A DNA stretch of 64,000 bases from Gemmobacter aquatilis (GTDB taxonomy: Bacteria; Pseudomonadota; Alphaproteobacteria; Rhodobacterales; Rhodobacteraceae). Positions 51,549-60,829 of this stretch are shown piece by piece (position 1 is the stretch's first letter; every line of letters starts with the position of its first letter). Location: contig NZ_FOCE01000001.1 of NCBI RefSeq assembly GCF_900110025.1, positions 248,001-312,000 of the forward strand. The letters are read 5' to 3'. The notes below the pieces were generated by a model. It searched no databases, had not been told where the DNA came from, and was given only the letters and a program-made list of their open reading frames with translations. Both the position numbers and the translations under genes were made by a program.

Positions 51549-52643
51549 TCATTGCACCAGGAACTCGGCATGAAGCGCCCCTGCCGCGTTGATGCTTTTG
51601 AGGATGTCGATCATGTCATGCGGCGCCACGCCCAGCGCATTCAGCCCTGCCACGATGTTGGAGAGGTTGGTGCCCTCGGCAATCTCGGCCAGCCCGGTGC
51701 CCGGTGCCTTGTCGATGCCCGCCGTGCTGCGCGGCACCACCACCGTCTCGCCCGCGCTGAACGGGTTGGGCTGCACGACCACCGGCGCCTCCTCGACCCG
51801 CAGGGTCAGGTTGCCCTGCGCCACGGCAACCCGGCTGATCCGCACATCCGACCCCATCACGATGGTGCCCGACCGTTGATCCACCACCACCCGCGCCCGC
51901 GTTTCCGGCTCCACCAGGATATTCTCCAAGCGGCCCAGCACATGCGCGGGCGAGGCCATGCGCGCCCGGCTGACATCCAGCGTCACCGTGCCCGCATCCT
52001 GCATCAGCGCGATAGTGCGGCCAAATTCGCGGTTGATCGCGTCTTCAATCCGGCTCGCGGTGGTGAAATCCGGCTGGCGCAACGCCAGCCGCAGGGCGGA
52101 GACTGTGGTGAAATCAAACTCCACCTCCCGCTCCACCCGCGCGCCGGAGGGGATGACACCTGCCGTCGGCACCCCCTGCACCACACGCGCGGCATCACCT
52201 TCAGCCAGAACGCCCCCGGCGATGATCGTGCCCTGCGCCACGGCGTAAATCTGCCCGTCGGCGCCGTTCAGCGGCGTCATCACCAGCGTGCCGCCCAGCA
52301 GGCTTTTGGCATCGCCGATTGCCGAGATCGTCACGTCGATCCGCCCGCCAGACCGCGCGAAAGGAGGCAAAGTGGCGGTAACGAACACTGCCGCCACGTT
52401 CTTGGGACGAAAATCCTCACCCGTGACGTTCACGCCCAGCCGCTCCAGCAGATTGGACATGATTTCTTCGGTATAGGGCGTGTTGCGGATGCCATCGCCA
52501 GTGCCGTTCAGGCCAACGACAAGGCCATACCCCACCAGATCATTGCCGCGCACCCCGTCAAATTCCACCAGATCCTTGATGCGGATCGGCGAGGCCAGGG
52601 CGGCGACGGGCAGGAACAGGAGCAGAAGGACAAGGCGGATCAT
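51549..52643 (-). CDS. flgI: Flagellar basal-body P-ring protein FlgI
   Basis: Forms the periplasmic P ring that acts as a bushing for the flagellar rod. The 364-aa precursor has a signal peptide (LVLLLLFLPVAALA). The family's RIKDLVEFDGVRGNDLVGYGLVVGLNGTGDG lies near residue 20, with NVAAVFVTATLPPFARSGGRIDVTISA near 103. The C-terminus is MIDILKSINAAGALHAEFLVQ, all canonical. Last of the motB-flgE-flgK-flgL-flgI set; its ATG overlaps the flgL stop by 4 bp. Confidence 0.97.
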   Translation of the reverse strand: MIRLVLLLLFLPVAALASPIRIKDLVEFDGVRGNDLVGYGLVVGLNGTGDGIRNTPYTEEIMSNLLERLGVNVTGEDFRPKNVAAVFVTATLPPFARSGGRIDVTISAIGDAKSLLGGTLVMTPLNGADGQIYAVAQGTIIAGGVLAEGDAARVVQGVPTAGVIPSGARVEREVEFDFTTVSALRLALRQPDFTTASRIEDAINREFGRTIALMQDAGTVTLDVSRARMASPAHVLGRLENILVEPETRARVVVDQRSGTIVMGSDVRISRVAVAQGNLTLRVEEAPVVVQPNPFSAGETVVVPRSTAGIDKAPGTGLAEIAEGTNLSNIVAGLNALGVAPHDMIDILKSINAAGALHAEFLVQ

Positions 52644-53638
52644 CGCAGATACTCCGTCAGCGAAAGCGAAGAAAGCCGCGCCGTCACCGCATAGAGGGTT
52701 TCCAGCCGGGTTTCGGCATCGGAAAGCCGCGTCGCCGCGTCATAGTCATCAACCGCAACCATGCTGGTGCGCGCGATCTGCAAGGCACTGGATTCGCTGC
52801 TGTTCCGGCTTTGCGCCTCGGCAATCTGGCCTTCGACGCGGGCCACGCGGCCCTGCAGGGTCGCAAGGCCGCTGCGTGCCGCCAGCAAACCCTCGCCCGC
52901 GAAGCCCGCGAAGGCGGCCCGCGCATCGGGGCTGGTCTGGTCGCTGCGGTTGATCAATGCGCCCAGCGCCAGCCCCTTCAGCGTTTCGCGAAGCTCCGGG
53001 TCCAGCGCCGTCACATCCAGCCTTGCCGTTTCGCCCGCCGCAATCGGCACGCCACCCCCTGCCGCCGCACCGCGCCACGCCTCGGTGGCAAAACCGGCCG
53101 GATCCTCAAACCAGACCTCCAGCGCGTTTGCCGCATCGCGGGCGGTACTGGCCCCATTGGTCACCGCGACAATCCGGCTGAGCAGCGCCTCGCCCGCGAT
53201 CAGCGGCGGCTGATCCACCGCCATGCCGGAAAACAGCGCAGAGCCGCCAATCGAGGTGTTCAGCGCCGCAACCGCCGACAGGAACCCCTGTTCCGCCCGA
53301 TTGCCCAGCGCCGTGAGTGTGCCGGTCTGCCCCGCGCTGACGGCCAGCAGATCTGTCGAAAGCGCATCGGCCTGCGTGGCCAGCGTGCCCAGCGCGGTTT
53401 GCGTGGCAGAGGCGCGCACCTGCATGTCGGTGGTGGTGCGCGCATAGGCCGAAAGCTGCGACAGTGATCGGTCCAGTGCCGCCAGCGGGCCAAGAGTGCC
53501 GCGCAGATGGCGGGCGGTATCGGCGGCACGGCCGGTCGTCACCTCTTGCGACAAGGTGGCTATGGAGGATTTTACCGCCCCCATGCTGCGGCGCAACAGG
53601 AAAGACTGCGCCAGATCCCCGAGTGAAATCATCGACAT
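52640..53638 (-). CDS. flgL: Flagellar hook-associated protein FlgL
   Basis: Hook-filament junction protein 3. The 332-aa protein resembles flagellin-like HAP3: an N-terminal coiled region (LAQSFLLRRSMGAVKSSIATLSQEVTTGR) and a central domain. The C-terminal helical segment LGALINR...LSDAETRLETLYAVTARLSSLSLTEYLR is shared with the ends of flagellin-type proteins. It starts 1 bp after the flgK end and is followed with overlap by flgI. The sequence is divergent, so the call rests in part on operon position next to flgK. Confidence 0.88.
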   Translation of the reverse strand: MSMISLGDLAQSFLLRRSMGAVKSSIATLSQEVTTGRAADTARHLRGTLGPLAALDRSLSQLSAYARTTTDMQVRASATQTALGTLATQADALSTDLLAVSAGQTGTLTALGNRAEQGFLSAVAALNTSIGGSALFSGMAVDQPPLIAGEALLSRIVAVTNGASTARDAANALEVWFEDPAGFATEAWRGAAAGGGVPIAAGETARLDVTALDPELRETLKGLALGALINRSDQTSPDARAAFAGFAGEGLLAARSGLATLQGRVARVEGQIAEAQSRNSSESSALQIARTSMVAVDDYDAATRLSDAETRLETLYAVTARLSSLSLTEYLR

Positions 53639-53639
53639 G

Positions 53640-55049
53640 TCAGATCTCCAGCAATGTGTTGATCATATCGCCCGCCACCTGCATCACGCGGGCATTGGCG
53701 GAAAACGCCTGTTCGACCAGCAAAAGCTGCTGCATCTCCTGGTCAGTATCCACGCCCTGCGCCAGTTCCTGCTGTTGCAGGCCCGTGGCGCGGGCGCTGG
53801 CGAAACTGGCATCGCTTTCGGCATCGAGCCTGTCGGTGGCAATCGCGGAAACCAAGGCGGAGGCGGCGGTGGAAAAGCTGCCGCCCTGCGACAGCGCCGA
53901 TTGCAGCCGCACAAGAAAGCGACTGTCCCCGCTGGGCCCGACGGTGGCCGCGCCCAGCCCGTCGCGCAGGCGGGTGACAAGGCCGCCTTCGGCAGGCACC
54001 ACGGCGGCATTGACCTGCAACCGCTGCGCAAGGCCGGGGAGCGCGTCCGGGTCCAGCGCGGCACCGGCATCGGTGAACAGGCCGGGCGCGCCGCTGGTCA
54101 GCGTGGGGTCCAGCCCGCTGGCGGAAAAGCGCGCCACCAGATCCTGCGCCAGCGCATCGAGTTTCGCCTGCGCGGCGGGGGCCAGCGTGTCGCGGAGAGC
54201 GAAATCACTTGCGAGGCTGCCCCCGGCCAGCAGGCCGCTGTCGCCGGTGGAAACCGCCCGCCCGTTCAGCACCAGCCCCGACAGGGCGCCGTTGGCCGCC
54301 GTCATGTCGGGGGTGATGTCGCGGCTTGCGGAAAAGCCGAAGACCGAGGCCTTGCCCTCGACCAGCGCGGCGCCGCTGGGGGTATAGAGCGCCATAACCC
54401 CATCGCCGCGGTCAATCTCGCGCACCGGGAGAATGGCGGAGAGGCTGTCGATCTGCTGCTGGCGCTGGTCGATCAGCGCGGAAACATCGCTGCCCCCGGC
54501 CCCCAGCGACTGGATCTGGGTGTTCAGCGCGGCCACGCGGGCCAGCGTTGTGTTCAGCGTTTCGACCTGCGCGGCAATGCGGGCATCCGCCTCGACCCGG
54601 GCGGTCTGAATCGTGCTGCCCGCCTGATTGATCTGCGCCACCAGATCCTGCGCGGTGTTCAGCACGCCGGTCAGCGCAGAGTCCGCCCCCGGCTGACCGG
54701 CGGCGGTGATCAGGGCGGCATCAAAACGGTCGATCCGGCTGGTAAGGCTGACCGCGCTATCCGCCGTGCCCAGCGCCGCCTCGACCGTGCTGAAGAAACT
54801 GACCCGCGTCTGGGCGGCGCCCGAGGCGGCATCGGCAAGGCGCCGGTCGGACAGCAGATAGCGGTCAAGGCTGCGGGTGATGCCCGTGACCATGACCCCC
54901 TGCCCCCGCCCCGCCACCGAAAGCTGGATCTCGCGGCGGCCATAGCCGGGGGTCGCGGCATTGGCGATGTTGTTGGAAATCACCTCGGCGGCGCGAGAGG
55001 CGGCCGTCAACCCGCTGAACGCGGAGGACAGGGCGGAAGAGAGGCTCAT
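53640..55049 (-). CDS. flgK: Flagellar hook-associated protein FlgK
   Basis: Hook-filament junction protein 1. The 469-aa protein has the rod/hook N-terminal motif LTAASRAAEVISNNIANAATPGYGRREIQLS near residue 14-44. A long coiled part follows (LVAQINQAGSTIQTARVEADARIAAQVETLNTTLARV near 134), and the conserved C-terminal block ends VEQAFSANARVMQVAGDMINTLLEI. It lies between flgE (10 bp upstream) and flgL (1 bp downstream). Confidence 0.94.
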   Translation of the reverse strand: MSLSSALSSAFSGLTAASRAAEVISNNIANAATPGYGRREIQLSVAGRGQGVMVTGITRSLDRYLLSDRRLADAASGAAQTRVSFFSTVEAALGTADSAVSLTSRIDRFDAALITAAGQPGADSALTGVLNTAQDLVAQINQAGSTIQTARVEADARIAAQVETLNTTLARVAALNTQIQSLGAGGSDVSALIDQRQQQIDSLSAILPVREIDRGDGVMALYTPSGAALVEGKASVFGFSASRDITPDMTAANGALSGLVLNGRAVSTGDSGLLAGGSLASDFALRDTLAPAAQAKLDALAQDLVARFSASGLDPTLTSGAPGLFTDAGAALDPDALPGLAQRLQVNAAVVPAEGGLVTRLRDGLGAATVGPSGDSRFLVRLQSALSQGGSFSTAASALVSAIATDRLDAESDASFASARATGLQQQELAQGVDTDQEMQQLLLVEQAFSANARVMQVAGDMINTLLEI

Positions 55050-55058
55050 GCTGTGGCC

Positions 55059-56363
55059 TTATCGTTTGATGTTGGTGGTTTCCTGCAGCATCTCGTCCAC
55101 CGTCTGGATGACCTTGGCATTGGACGAATAGGCGCGCTGCGTCTGGATCAGGTTGGTCAGCTCGGCGGCGACATCGGTGGTGGAGCCTTCGCGCGCATAG
55201 CCCGCGACCGTGCCGGTCGGGCCATCGCCGGCATCCCACAGGAAGAAGCCGCCGGAGTCGGTGGAGATGCCGAAGGTCTGATTGTCCAGCGCGGCCAAGC
55301 CATTGGGGTTGGGCACATCGACCAGCGGGATCTGATAGAGCGTGCGGGTAAAGCCGGTGTCATAGGTGGCAACCACCATGCCCTTCGCATCCACCTCGAC
55401 CCCGGTCAGGCTGCCGACGGGCGAGCCGTCCTTGGTGATCGAGGTGGGGGAGAAAGTATCGGAAAGCTGCGACAGGCCACCGGATTCACCGATCTTGCCG
55501 ATCGTCATGTCCAGCGGGCCACCACCCAGATCGAGCGTGACCGCCCCGGTCAGCGGATCATAGTCACCACCAGAAACCATGGTCACCGAGGCCAGCGTAC
55601 CGCCGCTTTCGCGCGAATCGTCGAAGGTCAGCACATATTCGCCCACAGTGGCGCCATCTTGCGCGGAATCGGTGATCGTTACCGTCCATTCATTGCTGCC
55701 TTCGGTGGCGCCAACCGTGGGGGTAAAGGTGAAATCCAGCGTTTCGGAGGTGCCGAGATTGCCGAAATATTCCACCGTCAGCGGCAGTGCCTCGCCCGTG
55801 GCGCCGGGTTCGGTGGCCGTGGCGGGCAGGTTGACACCGAGGTTGAGCGTGGTGGTGGGATCCCCCGCCTGCTGATTGGCCGGAACGGTGACCGGCACAA
55901 GGCCGGTCACGGAATCGCGCGGCATCACCGGAATGGTGCCATCGGGATTGGCAGGCCAGCCCATCAGCACAAGCCCCGACGCGGTGCGCAGCGTGCCATT
56001 TTCATCGGTGCTGAAAGCGCCGGTCGTGGTCAGCAGCAGCGAATCCGGCGTGCCGCCTGCGCCCAGATCGGACTCGCGGCTGACCGGCAGCATCCCGCGC
56101 CCGGACACGGCAAGATCCAGCGCGCTGGTGGTGGAGACAAGCGAACCGCGCTGGTCGATCAGGCGCATGGTGCTGGCCTGCACCCCGCCCGCCGCATAGC
56201 TGGCGCCGCTGGAGCGCGACATCACCAGCGCCTCGAAATCCGTCATGGCGCGTTTGTAGCCATAGGTGCCGGAATTGGCGATATTGTCGGAAATGGTGGC
56301 CAGACGGCTCGCATTCGCGTTGAGCCCGGCGACACCTGCATTGAGGGCAGAAGAAATCGTCAT
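55059..56363 (-). CDS. flgE: Flagellar hook protein FlgE
   Basis: Subunit of the flagellar hook. The 434-aa protein has the axial-family N-terminus SALNAGVAGLNANASRLATISDNIANSGTYGYKRAMTDFEALV (residues 5-47). The hook D1/D2 region follows, with GPTGTVAGYAREGSTTDVAAELTNLIQTQRAYSSNAKVIQTVDEMLQ at the C-terminus. The ATG at 56363 is the first start that gives this N-terminus; no clear Shine-Dalgarno stands before it. A near-consensus CtrA box lies 62 bp upstream, in the gap to motB. Confidence 0.94.
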   Translation of the reverse strand: MTISSALNAGVAGLNANASRLATISDNIANSGTYGYKRAMTDFEALVMSRSSGASYAAGGVQASTMRLIDQRGSLVSTTSALDLAVSGRGMLPVSRESDLGAGGTPDSLLLTTTGAFSTDENGTLRTASGLVLMGWPANPDGTIPVMPRDSVTGLVPVTVPANQQAGDPTTTLNLGVNLPATATEPGATGEALPLTVEYFGNLGTSETLDFTFTPTVGATEGSNEWTVTITDSAQDGATVGEYVLTFDDSRESGGTLASVTMVSGGDYDPLTGAVTLDLGGGPLDMTIGKIGESGGLSQLSDTFSPTSITKDGSPVGSLTGVEVDAKGMVVATYDTGFTRTLYQIPLVDVPNPNGLAALDNQTFGISTDSGGFFLWDAGDGPTGTVAGYAREGSTTDVAAELTNLIQTQRAYSSNAKVIQTVDEMLQETTNIKR

Positions 56364-56424
56364 GGGGGAGAGCGCCTTTCTAAGCTTCGATTCCTGGATC
56401 AGGACCAAAGCTGCGCGCTTCCCC

Positions 56425-56439
56425 TTAAGATTGGCCTAA
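56425..56439. promoter_or_regulatory. CtrA-like box upstream of flgE
   Basis: TTAA-N7-CTAA matches seven of eight bases of the full CtrA site TTAA-N7-TTAA. It stands 62 bp before flgE in the 96-bp gap after motB. CtrA is known to control flagellar operons in Rhodobacterales, so a class of flagellar promoter here is plausible. Confidence 0.5.
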
Positions 56440-56459
56440 TGCCCGCGATGATTCCTGCA

Positions 56460-57260
56460 CTATCTGTCGCGCCGCAGCAGAACCACCTCCACCCGGTTGT
56501 TGCGGATCGCCATCGGATCGGCGGTCACCGGCTTGCGGTCGGCATGGCCGGTGACACGGCGCAGGCGGTCGCCCGGCAGACCGGATTCTTGCAACAGGCG
56601 GCGCATCACCTCGGCCCGTGCGGCAGACAGATCCCAGGCGGGGTTTTTACGCAGCGCCAGAGGATAGGCGCGCACATGTCCGTTGACGGCGATGCCGTTG
56701 CGGGTGATCGGCAGAACCTCGGCCAGCATCCGGGCGACATCGCGCAGCACCGGGCGCGGTTGCGCGGTTTCGGGATCGAACAAAGGGGTGGTTTCAAGGT
56801 CGAAAATCTCGATCACCATGCCTTCGTCGGTGACGCGGGTGACGACATGGCGCAGCGCGGTTTCCATCGTCATGCTTTCACCACCGAAGGCCTTCAGTGC
56901 CTTGTCGATATCGGATTTCGCCTCGCGCAGCGCCTGTTCCTCGCCCGCCGCGCGGCCATTGGCGATACCGGTGCCGGATTTGGCCTGCGCCTCGTCCGGG
57001 AACATGGAATCGCCGTTGAGCACATTGTCGCCCCCCGCCGCCGCGCGGGTCAGCGAGATGTTGGGGTTGAAGAAATCCGCCACCCCTTTGCGTTGTTTTT
57101 CCGTCGTCGCACCCAGCAGCCACATCAGCAGGAAGAACGCCATCATGGCGGTCACGAAGTCAGCATAGGCCACTTTCCACGCCCCACCGTGGTGCCCGCC
57201 GCCCGCGACGACCTTCTTCCGTTTGATGATGACGGGCGCGGCATTTGGTTTGCCGGCCAT
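56460..57260 (-). CDS. motB: Flagellar motor protein MotB
   Basis: Stator subunit that anchors the motor to peptidoglycan. The 266-aa protein has a basic start, then one membrane helix with the proton-channel aspartate in WKVAYADFVTAMMAFFLLMWLLG (Asp near residue 34), a plug and linker. The OmpA-like peptidoglycan-binding domain holds VNGHVRAYPL, SAARAEVMRRLLQESGLPGDRLRRVTGHADRKP and IRNNRVEVVLLR. The ATG at 57260 is preferred to the GTG one codon before. motA is not in the window. Confidence 0.95.
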   Translation of the reverse strand: MAGKPNAAPVIIKRKKVVAGGGHHGGAWKVAYADFVTAMMAFFLLMWLLGATTEKQRKGVADFFNPNISLTRAAAGGDNVLNGDSMFPDEAQAKSGTGIANGRAAGEEQALREAKSDIDKALKAFGGESMTMETALRHVVTRVTDEGMVIEIFDLETTPLFDPETAQPRPVLRDVARMLAEVLPITRNGIAVNGHVRAYPLALRKNPAWDLSAARAEVMRRLLQESGLPGDRLRRVTGHADRKPVTADPMAIRNNRVEVVLLRRDR

Positions 57261-57346
57261 CACACACCCATATCTTACACCCAGGCTCAGGCTAGCGGAT
57301 CGGGGTGAACAGCGGCTTAAAGGATAAAAGACGTTGGAAATTCCGG

Positions 57347-57979
57347 TCAGGCGAGGTGATGGACGGGGCCACCCGTGGCCATGGCATCGCTGGCGTCATG
57401 GGTGACGAGCAGGGTGGGGATCGCCTCGGCCCGGGCGTGATCGAAGGTGAAGCGGCGGATGTCGGCGCGCAGGCTGGCATCAAGGCGCGAGAAGGGCTCA
57501 TCCAGCAGCAGGGCGCGGGGTTTGGCGAGCAGGGCGCGCATCAGCGCGGCGCGGGCGCGCTGACCGCCCGACAGGGTGGCGGGATCGCGGCTGTAGAAGC
57601 CCGCGAGGCCCGCATCGGCCAAAGCGGCCTCGATGGCGGCGCGGCGGGCGGCGCGGGGTTTCACCGCAGGGTCAAGGCCGAAGGCGAGGTTGTCGCCGAC
57701 GCTGAGATGGGGAAACAGCAGCGCCTCTTGAAACATCAGGCCGACGCGGCGGGATTCGGCGGGCAGGGGCAGCAGGCTTTGGCCGTTCAAGCGGATGTCG
57801 CCGGTCAGGGTGAAATCGGGGGAAAGATGGCCGCCGATCGCATCAAGCAGGGTGGATTTGCCGATGCCGGAGGGGCCCATCAGGGTGCAGACCTCGCCCG
57901 GTGGGATGGCGAGGGTGAGCGGGGCGAACAGGGGCAGGCCGCCGCGTGGGGTGATGGAGAGGGCGGCAAGCTCAAGCAT
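57347..57979 (-). CDS. ynjD: YnjD-type ABC transporter ATP-binding protein
   Basis: ATPase of a YnjBCD-type importer. The 210-aa protein has Walker A GPSGIGKSTLLDAIGG near residue 36, signature LSGGQRARAALMRALLAKP near 137 and Walker B ALLLDEPFSRLD near 157. It overlaps the permease gene by 8 bp. The family is grouped with ThiQ/PotA-like ATPases. The substrate of YnjBCD has not been settled; thiamine has been assumed for related ThiBPQ. Confidence 0.88.
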   Translation of the reverse strand: MLELAALSITPRGGLPLFAPLTLAIPPGEVCTLMGPSGIGKSTLLDAIGGHLSPDFTLTGDIRLNGQSLLPLPAESRRVGLMFQEALLFPHLSVGDNLAFGLDPAVKPRAARRAAIEAALADAGLAGFYSRDPATLSGGQRARAALMRALLAKPRALLLDEPFSRLDASLRADIRRFTFDHARAEAIPTLLVTHDASDAMATGGPVHHLA

Positions 57980-59645
57980 CGGAATGGGCCTTCATGTCGC
58001 GGCGGTGGCGGAAGATCAGGGGCGGCAGGGAGAGCGCCAGCGCATAGGCCAGCAGCGGCAGCGCGGCCAGCAGCAGGCCCGAGATTGCAGCGGCACGGCG
58101 GTCGGCGCCGGAGGCGAGGGCCACGGCCTCGGTCGTCAGGGTGGGCACACGGCCTGCGCCCATGAACAGGGTGGGCAGGAATTGCGCGGTGGAGACGGCG
58201 ATGCCGAGGGCGGCGGCGGAGAGCAGCGGGGCGGCCAGCAGCGGCAACTTGATGCGCAGCAGACGGCGCAGCGGGCCTGCGCCAAGGGCGGCGGCGGCGC
58301 GGATCTGGCGCGGGTCCAGCGCGCGCCACGGGTCTGACAGGGTGAGCAGGACGTAGGGAAAGACGAACAGCATCTGCGCCCAGATCACCGCAGGCAGCGG
58401 CGCGAGGTTCAGGCGCAGGAACAGCGTGTTCAGGCCGAACAGGAAGCCGATCTGCGGCAGCAGCAGCGGCGCCAGCAACAGGGCAGTGGCCCAGCGGGCG
58501 CGGGGCAGGTGGCCGCGATCCTCGCCCTCCAACCACGCGATGGCGAGGAGGAGCGAGAGGGTGGTGGTGGCAAGGGCGAGGGCGAGGGTGGTGAGGGCGG
58601 GGGCGGCCCATTGGCCGCGCATCCAGCCGCGCAGGGTCAGGGATTGGGGCAGCAGATCCGGGAAGCTCCACCGGAAGGCAAAGGCCCAGAGGGCGAGGAG
58701 GAGCAGCGCGAACAGGCCCGCGCCGATCAGCACTGCGGCGGGCAACGCGGCGGGGGCAAGCGAGAGGTGGCGGTTGCGCTGGCCCCGGCGCAGCCAGAGC
58801 AGGCCGAGGCGGGCGAGGCCCCGTTCGGCCAGCAGCCAGGCCGCAATGGCGGCGGCGATCAGTGCGACCAGCAGCAGCGCCCCGGCGCTGGCGGGCAGGA
58901 TCATCGCCGGGTCCGGGTCGGTGAACCAGCGGGTGAGGGCGACAGCAAGGGGGGGCGGTTGGCCGGGGCCAAGGATCAGCGCCATGTCCACCACCGACAT
59001 GGCATAGGCCAGCACGATGAACACCGGCAGGCGGATCAGCGGGTAAAGCTGCGGCAGGATCACCTTCAGCCAGACCGAGGCGGCAGAATGGCCGAGCGCG
59101 GCGCCGAGCGTCAGGTATTTGCGGACCGGCAGGCGGTTTTGCGCGGCGGTGAGCATCAGGAGGAGGAAGGGCAGTTCCTTCGCCACAAGCCCGAGGGTGA
59201 GGGCGAGGCCCAGCGGGTCGTTCACCGTGGCCAGCGGCGGCGGGGTATCCCACCCGGCCAGCGGCGCCAGCAGACGCGCGATCCAGCCAGAGGGGGAGAG
59301 CAGGAAAGCCAGACCCAGCGCAAGGGCGGCGTGGGGGGTGGCGAGCAGTGGCGGCAGAAGGCGCGTCACGCGCGGGGCATGGGCCAGCAGGGCGCAGGCA
59401 CCGATCAGGGACAGCAGGGTGGAGGCGAGGCCGGTAAGCAGCGTCAGGCGCAGGCTTTCGGCCAGGCCGGGTTGGGCGAAAAGCTGCGAAAAGGCCTGTG
59501 TAGAGACGGTTCTGGCGCCGATGGCGGGCAGGTAGCCGAAGGCGGCGGCGGCGGTCAGGCCCAGACCGGCCAGGATCGGCAGGGCGAAGCCTGCAAGGGT
59601 GGTGACCAGCACCACCCCGCGAAGGCCCCGCCCGGCGCGGCTCAT
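57972..59645 (-). CDS. ynjC: YnjC-type ABC transporter permease (double-domain)
   Basis: Inner-membrane permease of the YnjBCD importer. The 557-aa protein is a tandem fusion of two BPD_transp_1 permease units, each with about six helices, in the way of ThiP and FbpB. EAA-like loops are visible as AALGHSAASVWLKVILPQLYPLIRLP near residue 180 and AALGAGPLRRLLRIKLPLLAAPLLSAAALG near 455. The start ATG at 59645 overlaps the ynjB stop (ATGA), which decides it over an upstream codon. Overlaps ynjD by 8 bp. Confidence 0.88.
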   Translation of the reverse strand: MSRAGRGLRGVVLVTTLAGFALPILAGLGLTAAAAFGYLPAIGARTVSTQAFSQLFAQPGLAESLRLTLLTGLASTLLSLIGACALLAHAPRVTRLLPPLLATPHAALALGLAFLLSPSGWIARLLAPLAGWDTPPPLATVNDPLGLALTLGLVAKELPFLLLMLTAAQNRLPVRKYLTLGAALGHSAASVWLKVILPQLYPLIRLPVFIVLAYAMSVVDMALILGPGQPPPLAVALTRWFTDPDPAMILPASAGALLLVALIAAAIAAWLLAERGLARLGLLWLRRGQRNRHLSLAPAALPAAVLIGAGLFALLLLALWAFAFRWSFPDLLPQSLTLRGWMRGQWAAPALTTLALALATTTLSLLLAIAWLEGEDRGHLPRARWATALLLAPLLLPQIGFLFGLNTLFLRLNLAPLPAVIWAQMLFVFPYVLLTLSDPWRALDPRQIRAAAALGAGPLRRLLRIKLPLLAAPLLSAAALGIAVSTAQFLPTLFMGAGRVPTLTTEAVALASGADRRAAAISGLLLAALPLLAYALALSLPPLIFRHRRDMKAHSDA

Positions 59646-60829
59646 TTGATATAGCGTTTCGCCCATTCCTCGGTGAGGCGGGTCATCCAGCTTGCGTGCG
59701 GTTCCAGCAGGGTGGGGCCGAGGTCTTCCAGACGCGGCAGGGCCGGGGCGGAGGGCAGGGCCGTGAACGCCGCCTGTTCCGCTGCGCCGAGTTTGGCCGG
59801 ATCGAGCACCGAGAAACTGCCGAGGATCGAGATGTCCTGCGCCTTGGCCTGCGTGGCGGGATCGAGCAGGAAGTTCGCCACGACCTTTGCCCCGGCCGTA
59901 TGGGCGGCGTTATAGGGAATGGCGACGAAGCTGATATTGCCGATGGTCCCCGCCTTGGGCACGAAGACGCGGGCGGATTCGGGCAGCAGGCCCTGTTCGA
60001 TATAGGCGGCGGTGGAGGCGGGATCGAAGCTCATGGCGATGTCAACCTCGCCATCGTTGAGCATCTGGGTCAGCCGGGTTTCATCTTCGGGGAAGGCCGC
60101 GCCTTCGCGCCACAGGTTGGGGCGCAGCGCGTCATACCAGGCCCAAAGCGGCTCTGACGCCGCAGAAAACGCGGTATCGGTGACCGGCTGTTGCAGAACG
60201 GCAGGATCGGGTGCGAGTTCGACCAGCGCCTGTTTCAGAAAGGTGGCGCCCATGAAATTCGACGGGTCGGGATGCGTCATCCGGCCCGGATGGGCGGCGG
60301 CCCAATCGACAAAACCGGCCATCGAGGCGGGCAGATCGCCCGCCCGCGCGGTATCGGCCACAAAGACGAATTTCGCCAGCCGCCACGGGCTTTCCATCCC
60401 ATCCACCGGCACGGTGAAATCGACCGAGGCGGCAGAGCCGGGCGACAGATCAAGATATTTGGCATTGGGCAGATCGGCCACGAAGGGGCCGTGCAGCAGG
60501 CCCTGTTCCTTCATCGCCAGAAAGTTCGGCCCGTTGATCCAGATGAGATCGACCGCGCCGCCGCTGTCCTTGCCTGCCGTCTTTTCCGACAGGACGCGGG
60601 TCACCGCCTCGGCGGTATCGGTCAGCTTGACCTGTTCGACCTTCACGCCATAAAGACGCTCGGTTTCCTGCCCGGCCCAGGCGATGAAATCATTGGTGCG
60701 GGTATCGCCGCCCCAGGCGTTGAAATAGACGGTCTGGCCCTTGGCGGCATCAAGTGTGGCCTGCCAGTCTTCGGCAAAAGCGGGGCTGGCAAGGGCGGCG
60801 CCAAGCGCCAGGGCGGAAAGAAATCGCAT
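59642..60829 (-). CDS. ynjB: YnjB-type ABC transporter substrate-binding protein
   Basis: Periplasmic binding protein of the importer. The 395-aa precursor has a signal peptide ending SPAFA. The YnjB family core follows with YFNAWGGDTRTNDFIAWA near residue 37, GAVDLIWINGPNFLAMKEQGLLHGPF near 93-118 and MGATFLKQALVEL. These match YnjB (COG4134) better than ThiB. The ATG at 60829 is chosen for GGAGGACAT before it. The ligand is unknown; the ynj family is often annotated as thiamine transport without proof. Confidence 0.88.
   Translation of the reverse strand: MRFLSALALGAALASPAFAEDWQATLDAAKGQTVYFNAWGGDTRTNDFIAWAGQETERLYGVKVEQVKLTDTAEAVTRVLSEKTAGKDSGGAVDLIWINGPNFLAMKEQGLLHGPFVADLPNAKYLDLSPGSAASVDFTVPVDGMESPWRLAKFVFVADTARAGDLPASMAGFVDWAAAHPGRMTHPDPSNFMGATFLKQALVELAPDPAVLQQPVTDTAFSAASEPLWAWYDALRPNLWREGAAFPEDETRLTQMLNDGEVDIAMSFDPASTAAYIEQGLLPESARVFVPKAGTIGNISFVAIPYNAAHTAGAKVVANFLLDPATQAKAQDISILGSFSVLDPAKLGAAEQAAFTALPSAPALPRLEDLGPTLLEPHASWMTRLTEEWAKRYIK

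Noticed and set aside
53496-57308. A 1270-codon plus-strand open frame across the flagellar genes
   Set aside because: It is a shadow of flgK, flgE and motB. The minus-strand products have full flagellar motifs; the plus frame has none.
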